Assembly: GCF_901000735.1 (NCBI RefSeq)
Contig: NC_081542.1
Span: forward strand, 40,281,321-40,345,320
Direction of reading: 5' to 3'
Length of the DNA stretch: 64,000 nucleotides
From: Corylus avellana
Taxonomy: Eukaryota > Streptophyta > Magnoliopsida > Fagales > Betulaceae
The position numbers and the translations under genes are program-made. The notes under the pieces were generated by a model, which worked only from the letters and a program-made list of their open reading frames with translations, was not told the DNA's origin and did no database searches. Shown in pieces: positions 34,890 through 46,660 of this stretch (position 1 is the first letter of the stretch; the number at the start of each line of letters is the position of its first letter).

Positions 34890-35860
34890 ATTACTTGACC
34901 GAGACCTAACCGAGACCCCGCTTGGGACCTGACCGAGACCTCGCCGGGACGTGACCGGCACCCACCCAGGACCTGACCGAGACCCCGCCCGGGACCTCCC
35001 CTGGACCTCCCCGAGACCTCACCAAGACTTGACCAAGACCTGCCTGGGACCTGCCCGAGACCCGCCTAGGACTTGACCAGGACCTGCTCAGGACCCGCCC
35101 GAGGACCTCACCGAGACCCACCCGGGACCTCGCCGGGACCTGACTTGGACCCGCTCGAGACCCTGCGACAGAGACCCACCTAAGACCCGACCGGACCTGC
35201 ATGGGACTTGCATGGGACTTGCCCAGGAATCGCCCGGGACCTACCCGGGACTTCGCCTGGACCTCACCGGGACCTGCCCGGGACTTGACCAGAACCTGCC
35301 CGAGACCCGCCCGGAGCCCACTGAGACCCGGCTAAGACCCGACCAGACGTACCTAGGACCCGCACGGGACCTGACCGGGACTTGATTGGGACCCCGCCGG
35401 AACTTGCCTGGGACCCGCCCAAGACCTGCTTAGTCGGGTCCTAGTTAGGTCCCAATCAGGTTTCAGTGAGTCCCAGGCAGGTCCAGGGCGGGTCCCAATC
35501 AAGTCCAGGTCAAGTCTAGGGCAGGTCTCGAGCAAGTCCGATCGGGCCGTGGTCGGGTCCTAGGTGAGTCCCAGTCAAGTCCCGGGCAACTCTCGACGAG
35601 GTCCTAAGCAGCTCCCGGTGGGCGGATCCTACTCAAGTACGGGGCGGGTCTTAGTCAAGTCCTGAGCGGGTATTTTTATATTTTATTTTTAAAATTATTG
35701 TATATTAGTATTTATGTTGTGAATATAAAAACTATTTGTGATTTTTAGTGCATGCGCCAAACGCCGGAAATATTGTCATCGTAAAATATTTTCCTGTAAA
35801 ATGATTTTCCTGAAATATTTTATGACAAAAAACATTTTACGCCGAAACATAAAAAAATAA
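34890..35860. repeat. GGGACYTGMCC minisatellite with orientation switch and MITE-like end
   Basis: A degenerate 10-11-bp unit (GGGACCTGACC, GGGACTTGACC) fills 34,900-35,430. Near 35,430 it flips to the complementary orientation (GGTCCCAGGCAGGTC) until 35,670, so the two halves can fold back. A terminal block with AAAATATTTTCCTG and CATTTTACGCCGAAACA ends near 35,850. Arg/Ser/Pro-rich frames through it are repeat artefacts. Confidence 0.85.
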
Positions 35861-36360
35861 AAAAATAAAAAAATCTCACATAACTTCAAACTTACTGTCA
35901 CGGTGTCAGCCTCCCTCTGTTTTTTTTTTTTTTTTTTTAATTGAGTAAGGAAGGTGTCAGCCTCCCTCTTGTGTCAAGTGGATATGCGTTTTTTTTTTCC
36001 TTTAATTTCACGGTGTCAGACTTTGAGTTTTGTCAAGTTTACGCGTAGTGTGTCCCAGTGTTGCTTAAATTAGACGCAATTTGCTATAGAAAAGCGTACC
36101 GTTTGTATTAAATAAGACGCAGCATTTTCTTAACACTCCTAAAGGTACTAATTAAACTGATATTTATTCATAGCAGTGTCTTCTTCCTTCAGCAGTTGTG
36201 ATATGAAAGGTGGCGTGGTGGGTTCTAATAACAAACATCAATAGATTATAACTCTACTTAAACTAAAATTTTATAAAGAAATTAAGGAAAAAAGGGACAA
36301 AAAATCACTCAAGAGTGTTGCATATTCATAAACTGATCAAAATACATACACATGTCTTAC

Positions 36361-36773
36361 AAATTAGGTATGCTATATTTATAACAATAGGCACTTTGAG
36401 CAAAAGTAAACCTAAGCTTATTAATAAAGGGAAATTTCAAAAAAAATTAATTTAAACCTTCTGTTACTAATTTTTGTCAAATTGGACGGAAATCTTTAAA
36501 ATTACGTAATTACCCTCAGGCTTTTTTTAAAAAATTTTCGTCCAATTTAATAGAAATTAGTAACGGAAGGTTTAAATTGAAATTTTTTAAAATATTGGGG
36601 GGGTACATTGCCAATTTTTAAACTTTAGGGTTCGAATTGAAAAACTCCTGAAACTTCAGGGGGTAAAGTGAATTTTCCCCTTTTCCCTTTATTATTCTAG
36701 AAATTTCCATAATAAGCTTAGATTTACTTTTGCTCAAAGTTTGCTTATTGTTATAAATACAGCATACCTAATT
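36361..36773. mobile_element. Fold-back MITE with ~75-bp arms
   Basis: The left arm (GGTATGCTATATTTATAAC...CTAAGCTTATT) and the right arm (inverse, ending GTTATAAATACAGCATACC) pair. A second inner pair around AACCTTCTGTTACTAAT and ATTAGTAACGGAAGGTT nests inside. No coding capacity. Confidence 0.75.
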
Positions 36774-37162
36774 CAAAGATATACAAAGTCATGTTTCATA
36801 AGATTTGGCTAAGTCCAATGTTTACTAGGTAAAAACGGTGTTGAAAAGCTAATTCAAAGATATACAAAGTCTTGTTTCACGAGGTTTGGCTAATTTTATT
36901 ATTTACGTTATTTAAATTATGATTTTTTTTTTAAATAACGTAAATAATAAAATAAAATATATTTTATTGCTGGATTATTTGATTTGTTGGAATAAAATCT
37001 TCATTAAAGTCCCCAATTGAGCAATCAAGTCTTTCCTTATTGGATTATTAGCTTTATTTTCGTCCAGCTTTTCAATCTTCCATTTGCAGCCCATTTTGAC
37101 CTAGTAAACATTGGAATTAGCCAAACCTTGTGAAACATAACTTTGTATATCTTTGAATTAAC
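36773..37162. repeat. Nested inverted repeats adjoining the MITE
   Basis: An outer pair near 36,773-36,834 and 37,099-37,162 (TTCAAAGATATACAAAGTCA versus its inverse) encloses a second copy of the same phrase near 36,852. It also encloses a near-perfect AT-rich palindrome at 36,893-36,952 (ATTATTTACGTTATTTAAA and inverse). Confidence 0.75.
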
Positions 37163-37876
37163 TTTCCAATACCACCAAGGTGCTCAAATCCATTATCCAA
37201 AAATCGAGTGCGAATTTAATATTTTTAGTAAAACTCGTCATGTGTGAATTTAACCAAAATGGGTAAAACTGGCTTGCATCAAATCCCTAATAAACAATGA
37301 CATAAAAACTAGCTAGAAGACATAAACAATGACGAACCATGAATCAAACGTGTTATGAACTGCCAGTCCTCTTAGAAAATGATTCCAGTACATCTAAGGG
37401 TGGGCAAACGAGGGCGGAGAAAAATTTATACAAGGAATTTTCTTTTTTTTTTGTTTTTTTTTTATTGGCTCGGGGGCATGTGCCCCCTTCTCGACCTCCC
37501 CTCCCTCCACCTCTGGCTGGAGATAAACCACAAGTAAATCCAATTGGGGCTGGATTCTTTGACACGCAACCATTGATGGAATTTGAGGTCTCTATTTCCG
37601 CTTGGCTTTCAAAGCTGTCTTTCCTGGAAGAATCACGTACAACGTATACCCTTCCAAAATCGAACTTTCTCAAATGTCTAATCCTTGTTAAATATCCAAA
37701 CAGACGTTTGGAGACTTTCACTATAACGATCACTAATTAACGGTGGTGAATCTTCACTCGATCATTGCCAAGAAAATTCAACTCCATACAAGACAAAGTC
37801 AAAGAAGCAATATTCCACACTCATATTCTTCCAGATAACGCGTTTTCTTCATTCTCAGATGATGCAAATACTTTTC

Positions 37877-37884
37877 TTATATAT
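37877..37884 (+). promoter_or_regulatory. Candidate TATA box of GLR gene 1
   Basis: TTATATAT lies about 92 bp upstream of the ATG at 37,976. Position is plausible for a plant promoter; no other element supports it. Confidence 0.3.
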
Positions 37885-37975
37885 GTTGAGCTGGGATGAT
37901 GCACATAGAAGATGTTGAAAAGGTTGTCTGATCTATTACTAAAGCCAAAGCAGTATTCGACGTCTCATCTACCCT

Positions 37976-38267
37976 ATGCTGTACCGTCAGATGCAAGTAA
38001 TTAGCTCGGCTCCGAGAGTTCGGTTGCTCTTCCCTACACTGATATTTGTTCTTCTTGCGGCTGTGATCTTCTTCTATGGAGCTGAAGCAAACAATAAGGA
38101 AGTTACGGGTATAGGTGTTATCATTGATGTTAAAACCCGTATGGGCAAAGAAGAGAAAACAGCCATGGGAATCGCAGCTCAAAACTACAACAGTAATACT
38201 TCGAAGACTCACAAAGTGCTTCTCCATTTCCCGGACGCCCTTAGAGTAGCTACTGTAGCTTCAATCG
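37976..38267 (+). CDS. Glutamate receptor-like gene 1, exon 1
   Basis: Encodes the first 97 residues. There is a short basic start (MLYRQMQ), a hydrophobic signal-peptide core (LLFPTLIFVLLAAVIFFYG), then IGVIIDVKTRMGKEEKTAM, the opening of the amino-terminal ligand-binding (periplasmic-binding-like) domain of plant GLRs. The donor is G|GTAAGTTG at 38,268, in phase 1. The next compatible acceptor is at 47,104, where G plus CT restores Ala and continues [15 protein letters not shown] as in other GLRs. The start is chosen because an extra base upstream breaks any longer frame. A near-identical exon lies inverted at 51,805-52,096. Confidence 0.8.
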
Positions 38268-38284
38268 GTAAGTTGTGTTTATAA

Positions 38285-38926
38285 CTTAAGAGACATTATA
38301 TACATGATTCTTTCAACTATTTTCTTTTTCAAATCTAATAGATCTACTATTGAATTTATGGACTCATGTGAATTCCACAAAAATTCAATGATAAATTTAC
38401 TCATTCACTATACGGAAATGATTGAAAAAATAATTTCTCATAAGTCATAACTTACTAGTTGTTAACTTCAAAATATTAATAAGATACATGAACACGGTTA
38501 TATACAATAAAACAAATTTTGCACTGTAAAATGATAAGAACATGCATGCCGGACCACCCTAAAAAAAAAAGGGTCAAAAGAACGTTAAAGGCTTTAAGAA
38601 AAATAAAACGAGAGAATTGAAGGCGACATGTTATACATGGGCTTAGAAAAAAAAAATGACATACAATGTTTAAAACCCTATTGTGCCGCCTTCTTTTTGT
38701 ATTTCTTTTTCCTCCTTTTCTTTTCTTTCATTACCCTTAATATTTTGCATCTTGATTCTATCATTATTTGTTTCTTTTATATTTTATATGTTTTTTTTAT
38801 TTGACACCGTTGACTTTAATTAGTTGGTTTCTATTATGAGTTTCGATCGCTATATCATCATTTTGACAGATTCTATTGTTCCTCATCTTAAAGGTATGAA
38901 ATTTCCATACGACAGTTAGTCCACTC
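38285..38926. other. GLR gene 1 intron 1, 5' part
   Basis: AT-rich intron sequence with several poly-A/T runs. No gene or repeat end is recognised. Confidence 0.5.
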
Positions 38927-39253
38927 GGTTAAAGTATTAAATAAGTGATTAAATTTATATTTTTCTATAAGTTTAACTTTTTGAAAAAAAATTAATAATT
39001 TAACATGGTATTAGAACTAAATTAAACATTGTATGTCATTTTGGGGCTCACCTAGTGTTTATAAAGTATTGAACATTTAAATTGGGCCTCCGTCAATTCA
39101 CCCCCAACTTAAATTAAATATTTCACGTGTTAGGTCTCACCTATTAAAATGGAGTTTGAGCCTACACGTGAGAGGAGTGTTAAAGTATTGAATAAGTGAA
39201 TAAATTTATATCTTCTTATAAGCTTAACTTTTGGGACAACTGATAACTTAACA
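38927..39253 (+). mobile_element. Complete tiny-LTR (SMART/TRIM-like) retrotransposon, 327 bp
   Basis: LTRs of about 79 bp (38,927-39,005) and 76 bp (39,178-39,253; TGTTAAAGTATTG to ACTTAACA) flank a non-coding core. The primer site after the first LTR reads TGGTATTAGAAC, a decayed TGGTATCAGAGC. The pentamer CACTC lies on both sides (38,922-38,926 and 39,254-39,258). The 5' LTR has GG in place of TG at its first bases. Confidence 0.85.
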
Positions 39254-39487
39254 CACTCCACACTTAGTAGTAGTCTCAAACTTGAATTATAACTACTTAA
39301 AAGGAAATAAGGTATCCTTGTTCATGTATAACAATCCATGATTGATAGGAGCTTAATTTATTAGCAAGAACATATTGTACTAGTGTTCATCCTAGTTAAT
39401 AGTTATTGCTTGCGTTGGAGAATATGCTATGTTTTTAATGCAGCATGGGATAGTGAAAAGTTGAATCCACACAGACTAAACTTCACA

Positions 39488-39741
39488 GCATGGGACTTGA
39501 CTGGGACCTGCCTAAGAAATTGTCGGGACTTGCTCGAGGCCTGACCGGGACTTGACCAGGACCCGCTCGGGACTTTCTCGGGACATCGCCTGGACCTGCC
39601 TAGGACTTGACCGAGACTTGCCAGGACTTGACCGAGACCTACCCGGGACTTGACTGGGACTCGCCCAGGACCAGCCCATCACTTGTCCCCATCGAGACTT
39701 GACCGGGACCTGCCTTGGACCTGCCCAAGACCGGCCGGAGA
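39488..39741. repeat. GGGACYTGMCC minisatellite, left of Cassandra
   Basis: About 24 degenerate units; the array resumes at 40,661 after the Cassandra insertion. Confidence 0.85.
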
Positions 39742-40660
39742 TGTGACGTCCCACATCGCCTAGGTATAGAGATGAGGATGTGCTTAAATGTATACTACAC
39801 CCTTAATGACAACAACACATTCTCTTATCCTAGTGGTGGCTAGGGAGGAACAAAGCCTTGAGGGATGCTAGGAGGTCATGGGATCGACTCCTAGTAGGCG
39901 CCAAAGAGGACAATATTGTTGTGGGAAGGGCTCTGCTATGCTGCTGCTGTGTATCTCTGATCCCAAACAACTCGTTTTAAAGCCGTGATGATCATAATCC
40001 CATCAGAACTTCGCAGTTAAGCGTGCTTCTGCTGGAGTAGTACCAGGATGGGTGACCTCCTGGGAAGTTTGGTTTGGGGGAGCCAAAAGCGGACAATATT
40101 GTGTGTCATTGGGGTAGGATGTTACATATGGTATCAGAGCCATAGCCCAACCTGAGATGAGGGGAGCGTGCACAACCCAAGAAGGTCGCTAGCGAGCGCT
40201 CGCTGGGGCAGACACCAAGAATGGGCTAATCCCATGAGGGTCGCCAGCGAGGACGCTGGGTCCTAAGAGGGGTGATTGTGACGTCCCACATCACCTGGGT
40301 ATGGAGATGAGGATGTGCTTAAATGTATACTACACCCTTAATGACAACAACACGTTCTCCTAACCTAGTGGTGGCTAGGGAGGAACAAAGCCTTGAGGGA
40401 TGCCAGGAGGTCGTGGGATCGACTCCTGGTAGGCGCCAAAGAGGACAATATTGTTGTGGGAAGGGCTCTGCTATGCTGCTGCTGTGTATCTCTGATCCCA
40501 AACAAAGCGTTTCAAAGCCGTGATGGTCATAATCCCATCAAAACTCCGCAGTTAAGCGTGCTTCTGCTGGAGTAGTACCAAGATGGGTGACCTCCTGGGA
40601 AGTTTAGTTTGGGGAGCTAAAAGCGGATAATATTGTGTATCATTGGAGTGGGAAGTTACA
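39742..40660 (+). mobile_element. Cassandra TRIM retrotransposon with 5S-rRNA-like LTRs
   Basis: LTRs are at 39,742-40,126 and 40,277-40,660 (385 and 384 bp), both TGTGACGTCCCACATC to AGTTACA or TGTTACA. The primer site TGGTATCAGAGC is at 40,129-40,140, and a purine run AAGAGGGGTGAT precedes the 3' LTR. Each LTR contains 5S-rRNA-derived sequence (about 39,976-40,072 and 40,512-40,608). It includes the internal control words AGTTAAGCGTGC and GGGTGACCTCCTGGGAAGT of plant 5S genes. The flanks GGAGA and AGAGA match at 4 of 5. There is no coding capacity; mobilisation depends on other elements. Confidence 0.95.
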
Positions 40661-41760
40661 AGAGACTTGACCAGGACCCACCCGAGACCCAATCAGATTT
40701 GCCCGAGACCCACCCTGGACTTGATTGGGACCCGCCTAGGACCTGCTGAGACTTAACCGAGACTCGTTCACGACCCGCCCGAGACTCGTCGAAAAATATT
40801 TTTGGCAGAAAACATTTTCCTTGAAAATTTCTTTCTTAGAAAACATTTTCCGGTATTTGGCATGTATAGAAAATCAGGCGAGTCCTCGACGTCGAAAATT
40901 GTTTACGGTAGAAAACATTTTCCTGGAAAACATTTTCGGCAGAAAATATTTTCTAGTATTTGGTGTACGCAAAATCATATTAAACACTAAATTATGAAAA
41001 TGACCCCGTCAGGTCTTGGGTGGGACCTGCCAGGGTCTCGGGCTGATCCCGACGAGATCCTAATAGGGTCCAAGCGGGGTCCAAGTGAGTCATGGGGTCT
41101 TTACGGGACTAAGTTCGGATACTTCTAAGACTTGATCGGGACATTTTCGTAATTTAGGCAACATTTACTTCGACAAAAAATGGTTTCCGTTGAAAAATAT
41201 TTTCAAGGAAGCCGTTTTTCCTGAAGATGTTTTCCCCAGAAAACATTTTACGGCATTTACCGCGTGCACGGAAAATAATTTTAAAATTTTTTTTTATATA
41301 TATTTTTATTCCAATAAGGACCCCGTCGGGACTTGACGGGGACCTCGCTGGGACCTGCCCGGGACTTGACCGGAACTTGCTCGGGACCCTGCCAAAACCC
41401 ACCGAGGACTTGACCGAGACCTCACTTAAAACCGCCCGAGACTTGCCCGAAACGCCACCGGGACCCGCCCTAGACTTGCTTGAGACCCCGCAAAGACCAG
41501 CTCGGGCCCGCCTAGGACTTGACTAGACCTGCCCGAGACTTGCTCGGGACCTCGCTGGGACTTGCTTGGGACCCCACCGGGACTTGACCGGGACCCGCCC
41601 AGGAGTTGCCTTGGACCCACCCGAGACCTGACCGGGACCCTGCTGAGACTTGACCCGGACCTGCCCGGGATCCAATCGGACAAGTCCCGGGCGGGTCCCG
41701 GTCTAGTCCCAGGCAGGTCTCAACAGGGTCCCGGGTGGGTCCCGGGCAGGTCCCAGTCAA
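40661..41760. repeat. GGGACYTGMCC minisatellite blocks with AAAATATTTTCC-type terminal modules
   Basis: Arrays at 40,661-40,790, 41,000-41,140 and 41,320-41,680 alternate with modules rich in GAAAACATTTTCC (40,795-40,960 and 41,155-41,290). Orientation of the units flips at about 41,682. The array is interrupted at 41,760 by the solo LTR and resumes at 44,523. Confidence 0.8.
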
Positions 41761-42459
41761 TGTGACGACCCGCTTGATTAAAACGAGACTATTTTTTTTT
41801 TTTTTTAAACATACCCACAACAACGCAGATTGTCACAGTGGCATGGCAATACCGTAGTATGCCATGAACCCGTGCATTAACCTATTTGACAATATCATAT
41901 ACCACACAGAGCTATATGCAACATCAATAATTCATCAGAGTTTATATCCTTGCAGCAGAATATAAATAACTTAAGATATAACATAACACATCAGAGCTGA
42001 TTAATACATCTAAGTGATTAAAGCTTACATACAAAATAACAAAGTCTAAGCATATACATGTAAGCTCTACAAAAAGGGGACTATTATATAGTCCAACAAA
42101 ATAACGTTTGATGTAACTATGCCTCAAACGTTGTAGTAACCCAAATACATAGCTACTGGGTCATCCTCAATAATCCCCGCACCTGAATCAACATTAACCA
42201 CATCACCTGCACTACGGGAATCACCACCACCCATGATGCAGGCGGATTTGTGAGCCCGCCGTCTCCATGAAATAGAGACGCTCAGTAGTATAGAAATTAC
42301 TAGGCTTTCCAAGTAACCATCATTTGAAAATATACTTACAATTTAATTAGCTTAACAATAAAACATATTGATAGTCATCATTATCATAAAATCATAAGCT
42401 ATGCATGCTCATGCAACATCATCTTTTCATATCATCCATACATATACATATATAATTTC

Positions 42460-42765
42460 ATCTCCTCATAACATCCGCCATGCATATATACATAACATAA
42501 CATCATCTCCTCATAACATTCGTCATGCATATATACATAACATAACATCATCTCCTCAAAACATCCACCATACATATATACATAATATAACATCATCTCC
42601 TTATAACATCCGCTATGCATATATACATAACATAACATCCGCCATGCATATATACATAATATAACATCATCTCCTCATTTCGCCATGCATATATACATAA
42701 CATAACATCATCTCCTCATAACATCCGCCATGCATATATATATACACATAATATAACATCATCTC
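42460..42765. repeat. ~45-bp tandem repeat inside the solo LTR
   Basis: About six to seven copies, some shortened, of a unit containing CATCATCTCCTCATAACATC and CGCCATGCATATATACATAA. Confidence 0.9.
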
Positions 42766-42798
42766 CTTCATATCATCCATGCTCATGCTCATGCTATA

Positions 42799-42956
42799 AA
42801 TGCTTATATACTATTTTATGAATCATTTCATAAAATCATACTCATGATATAAACATCATTTTATCTCATAAGCTCAAAATGCTTATATACTATTTTATGA
42901 ATCATTTCATAAAATCATACTTATGATATAAACATCATTTTATCTCATAAGCTCAT
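42799..42956. repeat. Two tandem 79-bp units inside the solo LTR
   Basis: The unit AATGCTTATATACTATTTTA...CTCATAAGCTCA is present twice (42,799 and 42,878), nearly identical. Confidence 0.9.
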
Positions 42957-44522
42957 AGAAACCTTTCATCAAATATTTCATGAAACATCATTAAATTGGC
43001 AAAGCATCACAAAACACATTTTAAACCTTAAAATATAGTATCTTTTGCCCAGTAAGTAAAATACTTATCTTGTTTAGTTGAGTACCCTCCGGTGAACTCT
43101 TGACTCAACCGCGATACACCTAAGCATTTATAACATAGACACATAATTAAGCTCTATTCTTAGCTTGACAACTCATACTCTATATAAAGATACTTGAGCA
43201 CCACAAGTATCACGTTCTATAGGTCATCTTAAATCTATTCAACTAAAGCCCTTAAAATCCTTTACTTACATTTAATACATATATGTAAGCTAATGCATTA
43301 ATTATCTAATAACTTAGTTATATTGAACTATGATTCTACATCATAATATATTAAATTACTAAATCTTGAGGCATATACATACACTCTAGGTTAAGTATTA
43401 CACTTAACCCTATAATTATCAATTTTCATGGAACCCACGAAAATCTAGGATTAATTAACACTTTAAATGTAATTAACCCATTCAAACAACATTCTTAGTG
43501 TTCACATACCTAAAGCCCCAAATTAATACAAACCATATAAAATTAGGGTTTATGCCCATATTTTACCAATAATTAAAATTGAAGTTTCAACCCATTAATT
43601 TTAACAACCCGGAGCTTAAATCGTGTATAGCAATCTACTGCACATAAAAGCCCAACATTAATTTTTAGGAATTAGGTTTCTTATCAAATTTCTCCAATTT
43701 TCGAGCCTAATTAAAAATCCTCCAAATCATTACGATTTCAAGCTTGGAATCCAATGGGTAGGACAAAACCTTAAAGAGAAACTAAAGATTTTAACAATAT
43801 AACAAAATCTCATTCAAGAACCCTAATTTTCGGACCCAAATCAAAGCCCCACAAATCCAAACAATTTCTAGCTTCTAATCTCACAAACATAACAAAAATT
43901 ACAAGAAAAGACTAGAGTTTTTACCTTACAAGCACCCTTGGCCGAATCCCCCCTAAAATTCGTCACTTTCCTCTTTGTTTTTTTTTTCTTCTCCTTCTTT
44001 CTCATGGCAGTAGCTCCCTCTCTCCCACTCAAGTTCATTCTCTCTCCCACTAGGCCATGTGTATGTGTGTGTGGGAGAAGAATGAGTGAGACAAAGGAAG
44101 AGAAATGGGGAAAAAGGGGGTTCTTTTGTGGGCCCACCAAAAGACTTGTATTTTTTTTGCATTTTTCTTTTAAAACTAAGGAGATAAGGTATCTCTAATG
44201 GCCAATGACAATTTGACATGTGGCATGGGATAAAATTCTATTTCTATTTTGATGCCCCAACTATTTAGAATTGCAAGATTTATCCCCCACTACCTTTAAT
44301 TCATCTTTCTTAATTTATATTTCACCCCTACCATTTATTTCAACTACAATTTACCCATACATATAATTATTTACCAGACTAGGAATTATTATCCTAATAC
44401 CATTAACCCATTTTATTATATCTATTATTCTAAATCATCCCATGTTCAATTTATCTCATTAATTAATTTAGATTACTATGAAATTATTAATAATAAACTT
44501 AATAATTATCTTGGGCATTATA

Positions 44523-45381
44523 GTCAAGTCCCGAGCGGATCCCGAGCAAGTGCTGGGCGAGTCTCAATCAAGTCCCAAGCAGGTCCCAGTCCGCTCCCGG
44601 TCAAGTCCCGGGCAGGTCCCGGTCAAGTCCTTGACGGGTCCCGGGTGGATCCTGAACAAGTCCCAGGTGGGTCCCGATCAAGTCTCGGTGGGGTCCCGAT
44701 CAAGTCTTGGGTAGGTCCTGGCGGCATCTTGGGTGGGTCCTAGGTGGGTCCCGGGCAAGTCCTGGGCGGGTCCAGATCAAGTCCCAGGCGGGTCCCGGTC
44801 AGGTCCCCGGCAAATCCCGGTCAGGTCCCGAGCGAGTCCAGGCAAAGTCCCGGGTGGGTCCCGATCAAATCCCGGTCATGTCCCGGGCAGGTCCAGGCGG
44901 GTTCCGTTCAAGTCCGGTTAGGTCTCGGGCAGGTCCTGCGTGGTCCCAAGCAGGTCTTGGACGAGTCCTGGTCAAGTCCCGAGTAGGTCCCGAGCAAGTT
45001 CCAGCGAGATTCTGGGCGGTTCTTTGCAAGGTCCATCAATTTAAGAATGAGATGCTCACCGTCAGAACCGTAAACCATTTTTCGAAAATTAAAGAAGAAT
45101 TTTTGGTCAAAAGAAAAATATTTTCCATTGACCACTATTTTAGGTCGAAGTAAACACCATAAAATGTGAAAATCATTTTACGTCGAAGTAAACAGAGCTT
45201 TAGAGTTGAATATGATTTAATGAAAAAATATATATAAAAAAAAATATTTTTTAAAAAATTGATTTTCCATGCTCACGCTAAACGCCATAAAATGTTTTTG
45301 GCATAAAATATTTTCAGGGAAAATAATTTTCCAGAAAATATTTTCTGACGGAAACCATTTTACTTCGAAATAAACAGAGCC
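44523..45381. repeat. Minisatellite continuation and TIR-like modules
   Basis: Units in GGTCCCGGGCAAGTCC orientation run 44,523-45,030. They are followed by terminal modules ending CATTTTACGTCGAAGTAAACAGAGC (split: CATTTTACGTCGAAG plus TAAACAGAGC) near 45,193, and a second, similar terminus near 45,381. The long Arg/Ser/Gly frame 44,707-45,153 is a repeat artefact. Confidence 0.8.
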
Positions 45382-45959
45382 TTCTACAAAACTTGAAAAA
45401 ATATAGGAATCATAGGAAAAGTGAAGAAAACAACTCCTTTGGAGTATTCTTATTGAAAACAAAAAATGGCAATAATGAGTAGCCTTTATTACAAAATAGC
45501 CTTTATTAAACTAATGACAAACTCATTTGAGTGAACTTTCTGTCGTACGATTAGTCGCAATCTCACTCCACCGATGGTGCAGCAAACATGAAGCAAACTT
45601 TCTATTTGATTTCCACAGCATCTTGCTTGAGCAACCATTGAGCAACAGTCGAGTAGAAATCTTGCCTCAATTTTTTGTTCTAAGTGAGCCTTGATCAGCA
45701 AGACTCGAGGGAAACTCTTTGTTGCTTTCAAAATCAAAGGCCAACCCTCTAGAAGCTTTCTTCTTTCACTTAAACTTGTCCATAAAGTCTTAGCAAAATG
45801 GTCTACACCATCCTCTCTAGGTTGAATAGAATTTTCCTTCAAATTCACCTAATATAAACCTTCGTGCCATATACGGAAAGAACCCATCAAAATGACACTA
45901 GGAATGAAGGCATGCCCAAGAATCATTCACCTTTCTCATTGGCACTCCAGCACCTGGAG
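45382..45959. other. GLR gene 1 intron 1, 3' part, no recognised gene
   Basis: A minus-strand frame of 119 codons (45,489-45,848) has no recognised domain and is probably fortuitous. Confidence 0.4.
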
Positions 45960-46660
45960 TTTACATACATGCCCTACTTGTCTTACTGATGGAGTGTGAT
46001 GTCGTGGGTGCAAAGACAAATAGCAAGAGAAGGAACAATATTGCTTAAAAACATTGAGTCTATCAAGGATGTAAGAAATCTTCTCAAAACACTTGAGTCT
46101 ATCTATGGTTTAAAGGAAAAATGTTGAAGAAACTCAACTCTGAACTTTCTTATTGATAAAAACTGAATAAATATCAAAAACTACGTTCTTGAAGCTATAA
46201 GCTTGTATTTATAGACCCCAAAACTCATAACCCTTGTAGTAATAGAAATTAGTCGGTTAACAACTCCATGCTGGTTGTTCGAATGGAACATACCTCCATT
46301 CAGACAGTCACAAAATAAAATTGAAATTGAAGTACGTAAACTGAAAACATAACATAGGCGTTCGAATGAACGTCTTGGGAATTATTATGGGAAATTTTCA
46401 ATGTTGGCCGTTAATTCGTTAGGCCGTTCGAACAGGGCATCAAATGGATGCCTTGATAATTACTATGGACAACTCCTGAGAGTGTCCTGTTCGCTTGACC
46501 ATTTGAACGGGCTATCGAACGGAGGTTCCTACGACTGTTTTGATCGCTCCTCATCACAAGTTTGTTCTCTCGTCTTGATTCCTCTAGCTGGCACAGTTCC
46601 TTGGTCCCCCTTCACACTTGCATATGCTACAATCTTCCTCACGAATTCCCAAGCACTTTG
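45960..46660 (-). mobile_element. Possible LTR fragment in intron 1
   Basis: On the minus strand there is a TATAAATACAAGC promoter-like box (46,203-46,215) followed by transcribed-leader-like sequence with AATAAGAAAGTTCAGAG. Upstream are repeated CGTTCGAA words. LTR ends are not defined. Confidence 0.35.

Larger units (their letters stand above)
41761..44522 (-). mobile_element. 2.76-kb solo LTR (Ty3/gypsy, Tekay/Del-like) with target duplication
   Basis: GTCAA flanks both ends (41,756-41,760 and 44,523-44,527). Read on the minus strand it starts TATAATGCCCAAG (expected TG) and ends CGGGTCGTCACA, resembling Del/Tekay LTR ends. No internal retrotransposon sequence, primer site or second LTR is present, so it is a solo LTR formed by recombination. 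It interrupts the minisatellite. Confidence 0.8.

Noticed and set aside
39976..40072. Apparent 5S rRNA gene (second at 40,512-40,608)
   Set aside because: Each lies inside a Cassandra LTR, with both LTRs, a primer site and TRIM structure present. It is a retrotransposon component, not a 5S rDNA unit.
42460..42765. Regularly spaced direct repeats resembling a CRISPR array
   Set aside because: The units are contiguous tandem repeats with no unique spacers, inside an LTR in a plant genome.
44707..45153. Open frames rich in Arg/Ser/Pro/Gly that look like SR-type proteins (also at 34,906-35,202, 41,227-41,823 and 54,497-54,727)
   Set aside because: They are translations of the degenerate GGGACYTGMCC minisatellite on either strand, with no start context or domain.
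45489..45848. 119-codon minus-strand frame in GLR intron 1
   Set aside because: No domain recognised, no splice partners or promoter seen, and surrounded by transposon debris.
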